Positions 24,799-33,289 of a DNA stretch of 64,000 nucleotides are shown piece after piece (position 1 is the stretch's first letter; every line of letters starts with the position of its first letter). The DNA comes from JALYUM01 sp036688685 (GTDB lineage Bacteria > Pseudomonadota > Gammaproteobacteria > Burkholderiales > Burkholderiaceae_D). Location: positions 248,001 through 312,000 of the forward strand of contig NZ_JAQQPS010000002.1 of the NCBI RefSeq assembly GCF_036688685.1, given 5' to 3'. The position numbers and the translations under genes are program-made. The notes under the pieces were generated by a model. It did not search any database and was not told where the DNA came from. It saw nothing but the letters and a program-made list of their open reading frames with translations.

Positions 24799-26229
24799 TC
24801 AGGCCGCGTGGACAAACGGAAACACCACCCGCACCGTCAGGCCCGTGCCGCCGAGCCCCGCATCAAGCGTGATGCTGGCCCCGTGCACCGCCACGATATC
24901 GCGCACGATCGTCAGCCCCAGCCCGGTGCCGGACGGATTCTCCTCCATCGTCGCTGCGGCGCGGTAAAACGGCGTGAATACCTTGTCGTGCTCCGCCGCC
25001 GCAATGCCGGGGCCGCTGTCCTGCACCTCCAGCATCACGCCGGTTTCGCGCTCGCGCACCCGCAGCAGCACCACGCCACCAGCCGGCGTGTAGCGGATCG
25101 CGTTGTCGACCAGGTTCGCCACCAGCTCGTGCAGCATCAAGGCCTGGCCGCGCACCTTGACGTCGTCGGGCGCCTCCAGCGCCAGGTCGATGCGCTTTTC
25201 CACCGCCGGCAGCGCCAGTTCCAGCGCCACCTCGCGCACCAGGTCGGGCAAGGACAGCGCGGCAAACGCGGCCGCGTCACTGCCATGCTCGATACGCGCC
25301 AGCGACAGCAGGCGGTTGGCCAGGTGCACGGTCGAATCGGTGGTGCGCGCAATCGATTCCACGATAGCGCGCATCGCGGCCGGATCGTTGGCGCGAAGGG
25401 CCAGCTCGGCCTGGGTTTTCAGCACTGTCAGCGGCGTGCGCAGCTGGTGCGAGGCGTCAGCAATGAACCTGCGCTGGCTGGCGATCAGGTTTTGCATGCG
25501 CGCCATCGTGCCATTCATGGCGCGCACCAGCGGGCGCACCTCGCGGTGCACCAGCGTCTGGTCGATCTCCGACAAATCGTGCACCGAGCGCTCGTCCACC
25601 ACGGTCTTCAAATGCATCAGCGGGCGCAACACCAGTTTCACGGAAATCCAGACCAGGAACACCACCGCCAGCACCAGCATGGCCTGGCGCGACAGGGTGC
25701 TGATCAAAATGCTGCGCGACAGGCCACGGCGGGCGTCCAGCGTTTCGCCCACCTGGATCAGCGCGATACCGCGCATCGAGTCGTCATACACCGGCTGCAG
25801 CAGCGCGGCGATGCGGACTGGTTCGCCGTTGTAGTCGGCGTGATAGAAGCGCACCAACGCAGGGTAGGCTTCCGAGCGCTTGACAGACTTCGGTACCGGC
25901 GGCAGGTCGTCGAAGCCGGAGATGGTCTCGCCATTGAGTCCGCTGACCTTGTAAAAGATGCGGCCCAGCGTATCGGTCTCGAAGCTGTCGAGCGCAACGT
26001 AAGGCACGTCGACCACCACGTGGCCATCCCGGATCGAGACGCGCTCGGCCAGCGCGCGCGTGGAGGCCAGCAGCGAGCGGTCGTAGGCCACGTCGGCGGC
26101 ATCGAGCGCGTCGCGGTATAGCGAGACGGCGTTGATGGCGACCAGCGCCACCAGCGGCCCGATCAGCCAGCGCAGCAACTGGTTGCGCAGGCTGCCCAGC
26201 GGCCAGCGTCCGAATGCGCGCAAGCTCAT
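24799..26229 (-). CDS. TctE-like sensor histidine kinase
   Basis: A 476-residue membrane sensor kinase. A first membrane helix (about 16-38), a periplasmic sensor domain of the 2CSK_N type (to about 180) and a second helix (about 182-202) precede the HAMP-like linker, the HisKA phosphoacceptor His261 in DASHQLRTPLT, and the ATPase domain (NLVDNAIRYTP, DSGPGI, GTGLGLTIV). TctE-type kinases sense carboxylates, sometimes through a Bug binding protein. It follows its regulator by 11 bases and faces the transport cluster starting at 27092. Confidence 0.92.
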   Translation of the reverse strand: MSLRAFGRWPLGSLRNQLLRWLIGPLVALVAINAVSLYRDALDAADVAYDRSLLASTRALAERVSIRDGHVVVDVPYVALDSFETDTLGRIFYKVSGLNGETISGFDDLPPVPKSVKRSEAYPALVRFYHADYNGEPVRIAALLQPVYDDSMRGIALIQVGETLDARRGLSRSILISTLSRQAMLVLAVVFLVWISVKLVLRPLMHLKTVVDERSVHDLSEIDQTLVHREVRPLVRAMNGTMARMQNLIASQRRFIADASHQLRTPLTVLKTQAELALRANDPAAMRAIVESIARTTDSTVHLANRLLSLARIEHGSDAAAFAALSLPDLVREVALELALPAVEKRIDLALEAPDDVKVRGQALMLHELVANLVDNAIRYTPAGGVVLLRVRERETGVMLEVQDSGPGIAAAEHDKVFTPFYRAAATMEENPSGTGLGLTIVRDIVAVHGASITLDAGLGGTGLTVRVVFPFVHAA

Positions 26230-26240
26230 CTCAGCTCATC

Positions 26241-26933
26241 TCATGCGGCCGGACGCGGCTGCAGCAGGTAGCCGATGCCGCGCAGGGTGGTGATCGCGGC
26301 GCCGTTCTCCTGCACCCGCTCGAGCTTTTTGCGCACCCTGTGAATGTACAGCTCGATGGCGTCGAGGTTGGCGTCGTCGTCCAGCGCGAACACTTCGGCA
26401 AACAGCTTTTCCTTTGATACCGGCCGCCCCTGGCGCCCGATCAGCGCCTCGAGTACCGCATGTTCGCGCGGCGTGAGCGCCAGCGGGGCGTCACCGTAAC
26501 GGAACATGCGCGTGACGGTGTCGAAGCTGAGCGCGCCGCACTGGTGTACCAGCGCTTCGTTGCCGGAACTGCGGCGCAGCAACGCTTTGACGCGCGCTTC
26601 CAGTTCGGCCAGCTCGAACGGCTTGGCCATGTAGTCGTCGGCGCCCAGATTCAGGCCCTGCACGCGCTCTTCCAGGCCGCCGCGCGCCGTCAAAATCAGC
26701 ACCGGCGTCCTGGCGCGCGCGCCGCCGCGGGCGCGCAGGCGGCGCAACACTTCCAGCCCGTCCATGCGCGGCAGGGTCAGGTCGAGGATGACGAGGGCGT
26801 AATCCTGGGTGTGGAGCAGGGCATCGGCATCGGCGCCGGTGGCCGCACACTCGACAGTCAGGTTGGCGTCGCGCAGCGCCTTGGCCAGCCAGTGCGACAG
26901 TTCGACATGGTCTTCAACTAACAGGATTCTCAT
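26241..26933 (-). CDS. TctD-like response regulator, OmpR family
   Basis: A 230-residue response regulator with a receiver domain (acidic ED at 7-8, phospho-acceptor Asp51 in VILDLTLPRMDG, Lys in MAKPFEL) and an OmpR/PhoB winged helix (about 130-225, LTPREHAVLEALIGR). The ATG at 26933 gives the normal MRILLVED start; the frame is open further up. It pairs with the kinase directly downstream and is divergent from the porin gene, its likely target. Confidence 0.92.
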   Translation of the reverse strand: MRILLVEDHVELSHWLAKALRDANLTVECAATGADADALLHTQDYALVILDLTLPRMDGLEVLRRLRARGGARARTPVLILTARGGLEERVQGLNLGADDYMAKPFELAELEARVKALLRRSSGNEALVHQCGALSFDTVTRMFRYGDAPLALTPREHAVLEALIGRQGRPVSKEKLFAEVFALDDDANLDAIELYIHRVRKKLERVQENGAAITTLRGIGYLLQPRPAA

Positions 26934-27091
26934 GTGGCGCAGTGTAAGCGCAAAGTTGCACATCAAGCCAGCCGACGTCATCAAAAATTCTTGCACCGTC
27001 TGAAAGCAAAATGAAAGGCACGCACTCCTATAGTGCAATCTGATTGACGCATTTCATAAGCGGCAACGAAAACAATCCTCTCGGAGACAGC

Positions 27092-28153
27092 ATGAAACAT
27101 TCCACACTGGCGTTTGCCCTGGCCGCCGCATTTCTTTCCTCTTCCGCAATCGCCCAATCGAACGTCCAGGTGTATGGCCTGATCGACGCCGGCGTCGAGT
27201 ACGTGAACCATGCCAGCGCCAACGGCGACAGCCTGACCCGTGTCGTTTCCGGCGGCAAGAACACCTCGCGCTGGGGTTTTCGTGGCACCGAAGACCTGGG
27301 CGGTGGCCTGAAAGCGGTCTGGAACCTGGAAGGCGGCATCCTGATGGACACCGGCGCCATCGACGGCCAGCTGTTCCGGCGCCAGGCCTATGTCGGCCTG
27401 GAAGGCGGCTTCGGCCGTGTCGTCATCGGCCGTTCGTTCACCACCGTGTACGATTTCGTCATCAAATACGACCCGCTCGGCTTTGCACCGAACTACTCGT
27501 GGGCCACCACGGCCAGCGCCACCGGCCCGTCGAAATACGGCATGACGACCGGTTTCGACAACCTCGTCAAATATGCCGGCAGCAGCGGCGGCTTCACCTA
27601 CGGCGCCACGGTTGCCATGGGTGAGGTGGCAGGCAACAGCAACGACGGCCGCAAATATGCCGCCGCCGGCGCCTACAACACCGGTGGCCTGGGCCTGATG
27701 CTGGCCTGGGAGCAGATCAATGGCACCACGGTCGTTGCCACCGGCAACCGCGACAAAACCACGGCCTTCCACGCCGCGGCCGACTACAAGTTCGACGACT
27801 GGCGCTTCCAGGCCGGCATGCGCGGCTACAAACTGCGCGCCGGCCGCGCGAATGCCGCCGAACTGCAGGGCGATACCTACTGGGGTGGCATCACCTACCT
27901 GGTCAAGCCGGCCATCACCCTGACCGCTGCCGTGTACCACGTCAACACGAAAAACCTCGCCAGTGCGGTCGACGCCGATCCGACGCTGTACGTCCTGCGC
28001 GGCATGTACGCACTGTCGAAACGCACCGACCTGTACCTGACCGGCGGCTACGCCAAGGCCGACCACAACCAGCTCGTTGGCCTGTCGCGCGACGACCCGG
28101 GCTTCCGCAGCACCCAGGCCGGCATCACGGCAGGAATGCAGCACCGGTTCTAA
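27092..28153 (+). CDS. Gram-negative general porin (trimeric outer-membrane channel)
   Basis: A 353-residue outer-membrane beta-barrel of the Burkholderiales porin type. A signal peptide ends at SSAIAQ, the mature protein opens SNVQVYGLIDAGVEYV, RWGFRGTEDLGGGLKAVWNLEGG is a family signature, and the last residue is Phe (MQHRF), needed for outer-membrane insertion. The ATG at 27092 follows GGAGAC; the longer frame adds residues before the signal peptide and is rejected. It leads the uptake cluster controlled, by layout, by the TctDE-like pair. Confidence 0.93.
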   Translation: MKHSTLAFALAAAFLSSSAIAQSNVQVYGLIDAGVEYVNHASANGDSLTRVVSGGKNTSRWGFRGTEDLGGGLKAVWNLEGGILMDTGAIDGQLFRRQAYVGLEGGFGRVVIGRSFTTVYDFVIKYDPLGFAPNYSWATTASATGPSKYGMTTGFDNLVKYAGSSGGFTYGATVAMGEVAGNSNDGRKYAAAGAYNTGGLGLMLAWEQINGTTVVATGNRDKTTAFHAAADYKFDDWRFQAGMRGYKLRAGRANAAELQGDTYWGGITYLVKPAITLTAAVYHVNTKNLASAVDADPTLYVLRGMYALSKRTDLYLTGGYAKADHNQLVGLSRDDPGFRSTQAGITAGMQHRF

Positions 28154-28166
28154 GCACGCGACTATC

Positions 28167-29132
28167 ATGGCTGCCATGACACCGCCCCGCACCCTGCTGG
28201 CCTTCGCGCTGGCCACGAGCTTCACCCTGGCGCACGCCAGCGGTGTTTGCCTGATTCCGTCGAAACCGGGCGGGGCGATGGACATGGCTTGCAAGCTGGT
28301 GCAGACCGGCCTGAAGGATGCGCCGGGTGCGCCGCCTTTGACGCTGGCGTACCTGCCGGGCGGCATTGGCGCGGTGGCCTGGCACACCATGGTGTCGCAG
28401 CGCCGCGCCGAGCCGGACACGCTGGTGACGTTCTCCGGTGGCTCCTTGCTGAACCTGGCCCAGGGCAAGTTCGGCAAGGCGACGCCAGCCGACGTGCGCT
28501 GGGTGGCGGCATTGGGCGCCGACTACGGCATGATCGCCGTGCGCGCCGATTCGCCGTATAAAACGCTGGCCGATCTGCTCAAAGCCCTGAAGCGCGACCC
28601 GTCAGGCGTGCTGATTGGCGTGTCCGGTACGGTCGGCAGCCAGGACTGGCTGAAAATGGCGCTGGTCGCGCGCCATGCCGGCATCGACCCGAAAGCGCTG
28701 CGCTTCGTGGCGTTAGAGGGCGGCGGCGAATCGTTCACGGCGATGCACGCAAACTATGTGCAGGTGGTCTCGGGCGATGTGTCCGAAGCCCACATCTACG
28801 CAGGGCCGGGCAAGGTGCGGGTGCTGGCAGTGCTGGCCGAACAGCGATTGCCAGGCAAGCTGGCCACTGTCCCGACCGCGCGCGAGCAGGGCATCGACGT
28901 GGTCTGGCCGCTGATTCGCGGCGTCTGGATGGGGCCGGGCGTAGCGGACGCCGACTACCAGCGCTGGGTGGCTGCCTTTGCCCGCATGGAAGCGACGCCG
29001 GAATATGCGCGGCTGCGCGCAGAAGCAGGGATGTATCCGTTTTCCATGACTGGTGCGGCCTTGACTGCCTACGTCAATCAGGCCGTGGCCGACTACAAGA
29101 AGCAGGCGCAGCAGTTTAATTTGCTGCGTTAA
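28167..29132 (+). CDS. Bug family (TctC-like) periplasmic solute-binding protein
   Basis: A 321-residue exported protein with a signal peptide (to about LAHA-S) and the Bug fold: PSKPGGAMDMACKLV near the mature N-terminus, YLPGGIGAVAWHTM, and TVPTAREQGIDVVWPLIRGVW. Bug proteins bind carboxylates for TctAB transporters or act as sensors for TctDE-like kinases. No tctA or tctB lies in the window. Start ATG 28167 (or 28176); the frame is open upstream inside the porin gene. It begins 13 bases after the porin stop. Confidence 0.88.
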   Translation: MAAMTPPRTLLAFALATSFTLAHASGVCLIPSKPGGAMDMACKLVQTGLKDAPGAPPLTLAYLPGGIGAVAWHTMVSQRRAEPDTLVTFSGGSLLNLAQGKFGKATPADVRWVAALGADYGMIAVRADSPYKTLADLLKALKRDPSGVLIGVSGTVGSQDWLKMALVARHAGIDPKALRFVALEGGGESFTAMHANYVQVVSGDVSEAHIYAGPGKVRVLAVLAEQRLPGKLATVPTAREQGIDVVWPLIRGVWMGPGVADADYQRWVAAFARMEATPEYARLRAEAGMYPFSMTGAALTAYVNQAVADYKKQAQQFNLLR

Positions 29133-29159
29133 TAACAACGATTATTCAGGAGACACACT

Positions 29160-30242
29160 ATGAAAACCATTATCGCCGCCGCAGTCTTTGCCGCCACCAG
29201 CAGCATGGCCTTCGCCCAGCTGCCACCCGGCTATCCGGCCACCTACCAAAAGATCGTCGACGGGGCTAAAAAAGAGGGCAAGCTGGTCATCTACGGCGCC
29301 ACCGACAGCAAGGCCACGCAGCCGCTGATCAACGATTTCAAGGCGCTGTATCCAGGCATCTCGGTCGAGTACAACGACATGAATTCGACCGAAGTGTATA
29401 ACCGCTTCATCTCCGAACAGGCGGCCGGCGGCGCCACCGCCGACGCGGTCTGGTCGTCGGCCATGGACCTGCAACTGAAACTGGTGCAGGACGGTTTCGG
29501 CCTGGCCTACAAATCGGTGGAAGCGTCGAAAATCCCGGGCTGGGCCATCTACAACGACACCGCCTACGGCACCACGTTCGAGCCGGCCGCCATCGTCTAC
29601 AACAAGCGCCTGGTGACCGCCGCCGAAGTGCCGCGCACGCACGCCGAATTCGCCAAACTGATCGCCACGCCGAAGTTCAAGGACAAGGTCACCACCTACG
29701 ACATCGAAAAATCCGGCATCGGCTTCATGTTCATGACGCAGGATGCGATCGACTATCCGGAATTCGCCGCGCTGGCGCAGGCCTTCGGCACGGCCAAGGT
29801 GCGCGTGCAGTCGTCCACCGGCACCATGCTCGAACGTATCTCGTCGGGCGAAAACCTGATTGGCTACAATGTTCTCGGATCGTATGCGCTGGTGCGCGCC
29901 AAGACCGACCCGTCGCTGGGCGTGGTGCTGCCGAAGGATTACACGCTGATCATGTCGCGCGTGCTGTTCATCAACAAGGGCGCAAAAAGCCCGAACGCGG
30001 CCAAGCTGTGGCTCGACTACATGCTGTCGCAGCGCGGCCAGACGGTGGTTGCCAACGGCTCCAAGCTGTATGCGATCCGTGCCGACGTGAAGGGTGAAAC
30101 CACGGCGACCGACCTGATCGCCGAGATCGGCGAGAAGAACATCCGGCCGATTGCGGTGGGGGCGTCCACGGTGGCCTACCTGGCACCGGCCAAGCGCATG
30201 GCTTTCCTGAAGCAGTGGAAAGAAACCGGCGGGAAGAAGTAA
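29160..30242 (+). CDS. ABC transporter periplasmic binding protein (AfuA/FbpA class)
   Basis: A 360-residue periplasmic protein with a signal peptide (MKTIIAAAVFAATSSMAFA) and the fold of family-1 binding proteins: KKEGKLVIYGATDSKA, VWSSAMDLQLKLV and LIMSRVLFINKGAKSPNAAKL. Relatives bind ferric iron, but some bind sugar phosphates or other anions; the conserved Tyr pair of iron binders is not evident, so the substrate is left open. It starts 27 bases after the Bug gene and is followed by a 177-bp gap with repeat copy C before the permease gene. Confidence 0.9.
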   Translation: MKTIIAAAVFAATSSMAFAQLPPGYPATYQKIVDGAKKEGKLVIYGATDSKATQPLINDFKALYPGISVEYNDMNSTEVYNRFISEQAAGGATADAVWSSAMDLQLKLVQDGFGLAYKSVEASKIPGWAIYNDTAYGTTFEPAAIVYNKRLVTAAEVPRTHAEFAKLIATPKFKDKVTTYDIEKSGIGFMFMTQDAIDYPEFAALAQAFGTAKVRVQSSTGTMLERISSGENLIGYNVLGSYALVRAKTDPSLGVVLPKDYTLIMSRVLFINKGAKSPNAAKLWLDYMLSQRGQTVVANGSKLYAIRADVKGETTATDLIAEIGEKNIRPIAVGASTVAYLAPAKRMAFLKQWKETGGKK

Positions 30243-30270
30243 GCAGTCATTACTACCACCGCCCGAAGCA

Positions 30271-30366
30271 CGTCATCCCCGCGAAGGCGGGGACCCATAA
30301 CACGTCAACTGCATACCTAATGTTTGCTCATAGGTGCTATCGGACCCCGCCTGCGCGGGGGTGACG
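30271..30366. repeat. Dispersed imperfect inverted repeat, copy C, inside the ABC operon
   Basis: A 96-bp element with left arm cgtcatccccgcgaaggcgg plus ggacccataac and right arm ctatcggaccccgcctgcgc ending ggggtgacg. It lies between the binding-protein stop (30242) and the permease start (30420). The flank accaccg-cccg just left of it is also seen at copy B. In RNA it would form a long hairpin in the operon transcript. Confidence 0.88.
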
Positions 30367-30419
30367 GTTTTTAAGTGCAGCGGCAACATCACGTTCTAAA
30401 ACTCTCACCGGAACCGCCC

Positions 30420-32186
30420 ATGACAACCTTCTCCTTGCCACGTGCCCGCCTGAACTGGCCGCGCGGGCTGGTCGTCACCTTGACCTGCCTGGCCGTGTTC
30501 GTGCCACTGCTGCTGATTTTTTACCAGAGCTTCCTGTCGGCCCCGTTCTTCATGCCCGACAAGACCCTCAGCTTCGATTCCTTCCGCTTCATTTTCGATG
30601 ACCCGGATTTCTGGTCCGCCTTTAAAAACGGCATGATCCTCGCCTCGGGCCTGGCGCTCATCGCCGTCCCGCTGGGCGGCATGCTGGCCTTCCTGATGAT
30701 CCGCACCGACCTGCCTGGCCGCAGCTGGATCGCGCCGCTGCTGCTGGTGCCGATTTTTGTCTCGCCGATGGTGATGGGCTTCGGCTACGTCGTCTCGATG
30801 GGCCCGGTCGGCTTTTACTCCATCTGGGCCAAGCAGCTGCTCGGCTTCATTCCGTGGAATATCTATTCGTTCACCAGCATCGTCGTCATCGCCGGTTTGA
30901 CGCACGTGCCGCACGTCTACCTGTACGCCTCGTCGGCCTTGAAAAGCCTCGGTTCCGACGTCGAGGAAGCCGCGCGCGTGGCCGGTGCTTCGCCGCTGCA
31001 GGTGATGATGAATGTGTCGCTGCCGATGATCATGCCGGCGCTGGCGTATGCCGGCGTGCTGGTGTTTTTCCTCGGCTTCGAGGTGTTCGGCCTGGTGCTG
31101 GTGCTGGGCGACCCGGAAGGCCACCTTGTGCTGGCAACTTACCTGTACAAGCTGACCAATAAACTCGGCACGCCGTCGTATCACCTGATGGCCGCAGTGG
31201 CCGTCTGCCTGGTGATGGTGACCATGCCGCTGGTGATGATGCAGCGCTGGCTGCTGAAATCGGCCAACAAATACGTGTCGATCAAGGGCAAGGGCGCGCG
31301 CCAGAAGGTCATGCCGCTGGGTAAATGGAAATGGGTGGCGTTTGCCGTGCTGTTCGGCTGGCTGGTGTTTACCATCGTGCTGCCGCTGACCGGCATCGTG
31401 CTGCGCAGTTTCGTGCAGTACTGGGGCGAGGGCGTGAACCTGGCTGACGTGCTCACCCTGCAGCATTTCCGCGATATCGCTGAGCAGCCGTCGCTGGTGC
31501 GCGGTATTTTGAACACGGTGCTGATCGGCGTCGTCGGCGGCGCGCTGGCGGTGGTCTGCTATACCGCCATCGCGCTGGCCATGCATCGCAAGAATGACGG
31601 CATCACGCGACTGCTCGATTATTCGGTACTGGTGCCGCGTGCCGTGCCGGGCCTGCTGGCCGGCCTGTCGTTCCTGTGGGTGTTTTTGTTCGTGCCGAGC
31701 TGGCTCGACGGTTTCCTGAAAATGAGCGACAGCGGCATCGCGCTGTGGCTGAGCGAACATATCATTCCCGCGCTGCGCGAAGTGCGTTCGACCATCTTCG
31801 CGCTGTGGCTGGCCTATTCGGTGGTGTGGCTGGCCTACGGCATGCGCCTCATTTCCACCGCCTTGCTGCAGGTGGGGCCGGAGCTGGAAGAAGCGGCGCG
31901 GGCGGTGGGCGCCTCGCGCGGCCAGGTCACGCGCGACGTCACCATACCGCTCATCAAATACGGCATGCTGGGCGCCTGGCTGATGGTGTTCCTCATTTTT
32001 GAGCGCGAATATTCGACCGGCGTGTACCTGCTCTCGCCCGGCACCGAAGTGATCGGCGCCATGCTGGTGTCGCTGTGGGCCGGCGGCTCGACCGACCTGG
32101 TGGCGGCGCTGTCGTTCATCAACATCACGCTGGTGGCCATCGGCCTTGGCATTGCGCTGCGCTTCGGCGTGAAGTTACATAATTAA
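30420..32186 (+). CDS. ABC transporter permease, fused two-domain type
   Basis: A 588-residue inner-membrane protein carrying two complete permease domains of about six helices each. Each has its ATPase-contact loop: EEAARVAGASPLQ in the first half and EEAARAVGASRGQ in the second, as in FbpB/AfuB-type transporters. The ATG at 30420 is chosen; the open frame extends 15 codons further up into the gap without a ribosome site. It follows the binding protein after repeat C and precedes the ATPase by 13 bases. Confidence 0.93.
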   Translation: MTTFSLPRARLNWPRGLVVTLTCLAVFVPLLLIFYQSFLSAPFFMPDKTLSFDSFRFIFDDPDFWSAFKNGMILASGLALIAVPLGGMLAFLMIRTDLPGRSWIAPLLLVPIFVSPMVMGFGYVVSMGPVGFYSIWAKQLLGFIPWNIYSFTSIVVIAGLTHVPHVYLYASSALKSLGSDVEEAARVAGASPLQVMMNVSLPMIMPALAYAGVLVFFLGFEVFGLVLVLGDPEGHLVLATYLYKLTNKLGTPSYHLMAAVAVCLVMVTMPLVMMQRWLLKSANKYVSIKGKGARQKVMPLGKWKWVAFAVLFGWLVFTIVLPLTGIVLRSFVQYWGEGVNLADVLTLQHFRDIAEQPSLVRGILNTVLIGVVGGALAVVCYTAIALAMHRKNDGITRLLDYSVLVPRAVPGLLAGLSFLWVFLFVPSWLDGFLKMSDSGIALWLSEHIIPALREVRSTIFALWLAYSVVWLAYGMRLISTALLQVGPELEEAARAVGASRGQVTRDVTIPLIKYGMLGAWLMVFLIFEREYSTGVYLLSPGTEVIGAMLVSLWAGGSTDLVAALSFINITLVAIGLGIALRFGVKLHN

Positions 32187-32199
32187 AAAGGGGACACCC

Positions 32200-33279
32200 A
32201 TGAAACAGGACCTGAACATGAACGAACTGAGCGTCAACGAACTGCACCTCGACTACGGCACCGGCGCCTCCGCCAATCCCATTTTGAAGGGCGTCTCGAT
32301 GCACCTGCAAAAGGGCGAAGTGGTCGCGCTGCTCGGCCCTTCCGGTTCCGGTAAGACCACGCTGCTGCGCGCCGTGGCCGGCCTGGAAAGTCCGAAAGCG
32401 GGCACCATCCACATCGGCACGCGCCAGGTATTCGACGGCGCGGCGAAACTGGACATGCCGGCCGAAGCGCGCAATTTAGGGCTGGTCTTTCAATCTTATG
32501 CGCTGTGGCCGCATAAAACCGTGTTCGACAACGTCGCCTACGGCCTCACCTTGCGCAAGATGGGCAAGAGCGAGATCGCGTCGAAGGTCAACGATGTACT
32601 CAAACAGCTGGGCCTGGGTCAGCTGGGCGAACGTTTCCCGCACCAGCTCTCCGGCGGCCAGCAGCAGCGCGTGGCAATTGCCCGCGCGCTGGTCTACAAC
32701 CCGCCCGTGATCCTGCTCGATGAGCCGCTGTCGAACCTGGACGCCAAGCTGCGCGAAGAAGCGCGCGCCTTCCTGCGCGAGCTGATCGTGCGCCTCGGTT
32801 TGTCGGCGCTGATGGTGACACACGACCAGGCCGAAGCGATGGCCATTTCCGACCGCATCCTGTTACTCAACAACGGCAAGATCGAACAGCAGGGCAGTCC
32901 GCAAAGCATGTACGAAACGCCGGACACCTTGTTTACGGCCGAGTTCATGGGCAGCAACAACCGCGTGCCGGCAACCGTGGTCAGCCGCAATGGCAACGCG
33001 GTGACCTTGACCAGCGATGGCACGACCTTGCTGGGCACCGCGCGCGGCGCCGGCCTGGCCGACCCGGTCGCGCTGATCCGCGTCGAGGAAGTGCGCGTCA
33101 GCGCCGAGCGGGTCGAGAACGCGATCGAATTGCCGCTGCTCACCTGCATGTACCTGGGCGACCGATGGGAGTGCCTGTTCACGCAGGGCGACACGAGCTT
33201 GCGCGCCTATTCGAAGTTCAAACTGGCGCCCGGCAGTTACTGGCTGCAGATGCCGCGCGAAAAACTCTGGGTGTTTTAA
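32200..33279 (+). CDS. ABC transporter ATP-binding protein
   Basis: A 359-residue ATPase that powers the upstream importer. Walker A GPSGSGKT (46-53), Q-loop FQSYALWPH, signature LSGGQQQR, Walker B VILLDEPLSNLD and the switch MVTHDQ are all intact. A C-terminal TOBE-like regulatory domain (about 255-359) places it with the FbpC/PotA/UgpC group. GGGGAC precedes the ATG. Confidence 0.95.
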   Translation: MKQDLNMNELSVNELHLDYGTGASANPILKGVSMHLQKGEVVALLGPSGSGKTTLLRAVAGLESPKAGTIHIGTRQVFDGAAKLDMPAEARNLGLVFQSYALWPHKTVFDNVAYGLTLRKMGKSEIASKVNDVLKQLGLGQLGERFPHQLSGGQQQRVAIARALVYNPPVILLDEPLSNLDAKLREEARAFLRELIVRLGLSALMVTHDQAEAMAISDRILLLNNGKIEQQGSPQSMYETPDTLFTAEFMGSNNRVPATVVSRNGNAVTLTSDGTTLLGTARGAGLADPVALIRVEEVRVSAERVENAIELPLLTCMYLGDRWECLFTQGDTSLRAYSKFKLAPGSYWLQMPREKLWVF

Positions 33280-33289
33280 GCGCAGTCTG

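Noticed and set aside
27044..27072. TTGACG as -35 for the porin gene
   Set aside because: No acceptable -10 lies 16-18 bases downstream; the promoter is probably regulator dependent and not identifiable by eye.
29160..33279. Firm call as an iron(III) importer fbpABC
   Set aside because: The family includes sugar-phosphate and other anion importers, the iron-binding Tyr pair is not evident, and no Fur box was recognised upstream.
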